A stretch of DNA of 64,000 nucleotides from Rivularia sp. MS3. Lineage in GTDB: Bacteria; Cyanobacteriota; Cyanobacteriia; Cyanobacteriales; Nostocaceae. The notes beneath the pieces were generated by a model that worked only from the letters and a program-made list of their open reading frames with translations, did no database searches and was not told the DNA's origin. The stretch's first letter is position 1. Every line of letters begins with the position of its first letter. The position numbers and the translations under genes are program-made. The DNA lies in NCBI GenBank assembly GCA_019192545.1, contig JAHCMI010000008.1, forward strand, positions 99,602-163,601. The letters run 5' to 3'. Positions 63,989 to 64,000 of this stretch are shown here, piece by piece.

Positions 63989-64000
63989 TTATGTAGAGAC

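Noticed and set aside
1..64000. CRISPR array, tRNA or rRNA genes
   Set aside because: All tandem repeats seen are short heptamers without spacers, and I found no cloverleaf or T-loop pattern in the gaps. A covariance-model search would be needed to exclude small structured RNAs.

Overview
The window is a stretch of cyanobacterial chromosome, most likely from a filamentous, Nostocales-type genome. Evidence seen directly: a helical carotenoid protein and OCP C-terminal-domain homologue pair, a high-light-inducible protein, an RppA/RppB two-component pair, a principal sigma factor of SigA type, an orthocaspase, STAND/NACHT ATPases, many copies of the HIP1 octamer gcgatcgc, and families of heptanucleotide tandem repeats (aaaggtt, cagtgaa and gcattgg types) in the gaps between genes. 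The DNA is AT-rich and loosely packed, with several gaps over 500 bases. I found no rRNA, tRNA, CRISPR array or intact transposase.

Layout. 0.4-6.4 kb: RusA-like resolvase, a nuclease-fold small protein, an alpha/beta hydrolase lacking parts of its triad, an exported-type beta protein, a membrane protein, FtsE and a WecG/TagA glycosyltransferase. 7-10.3 kb: a NarL-type response regulator, then a tightly linked REC-GAF-PP2C phosphatase and RsbW-like kinase (partner-switch module). 10.5-14.3 kb: HCP and CTDH carotenoid proteins, QueG, a HAD phosphatase. 14.3-18.1 kb: a MacAB-like export operon. 18.4-23 kb: TPR protein, CheY-like regulator, GyrA-family topoisomerase. 23-25.3 kb: a decay zone with two broken SMI1/KNR4 genes and a WD40 remnant. 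25.3-31.3 kb: Hli protein, SigA behind a long non-coding leader, and GyrB interrupted by a 275-residue intein. 31.7-36.6 kb: MiaA, SGNH hydrolase, a Uma2 remnant, a MITE-like element, two acetyltransferases and a broken Rieske oxygenase. 37.2 kb: GlcD. 39.3-44.6 kb: a three-gene cluster (EAD1-like/GUN4 protein, P-loop/HEAT protein, NACHT protein with membrane tail). 44.8-64 kb: FKBP, a tandem double glutaminase, Nnr, two SPOR-like paralogues, MnmA, a Spy-like protein, an HtrA protease, RppA/RppB, ATP sulfurylase, a pseudo-orthocaspase and MTA phosphorylase.

The strongest candidate for an undescribed system is 39331-44572: three closely spaced same-strand genes that pair an effector-associated-type adaptor carrying a tetrapyrrole-binding-type GUN4 domain with two different P-loop NTPases, the second anchored in the membrane. 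It resembles STAND/NLR-like conflict systems of multicellular bacteria, but the GUN4 component suggests a tetrapyrrole-linked trigger. Other notable items are the GyrB intein with a DGHHRL motif and a dispersed hairpin repeat inside its frame, the double glutaminase with one domain lacking the substrate-binding Glu, the cysteine-free CTDH next to HCP, and the Tyr/Ser pseudo-orthocaspase. Family assignments rest on motifs read by eye and recalled family knowledge; no database search was run.
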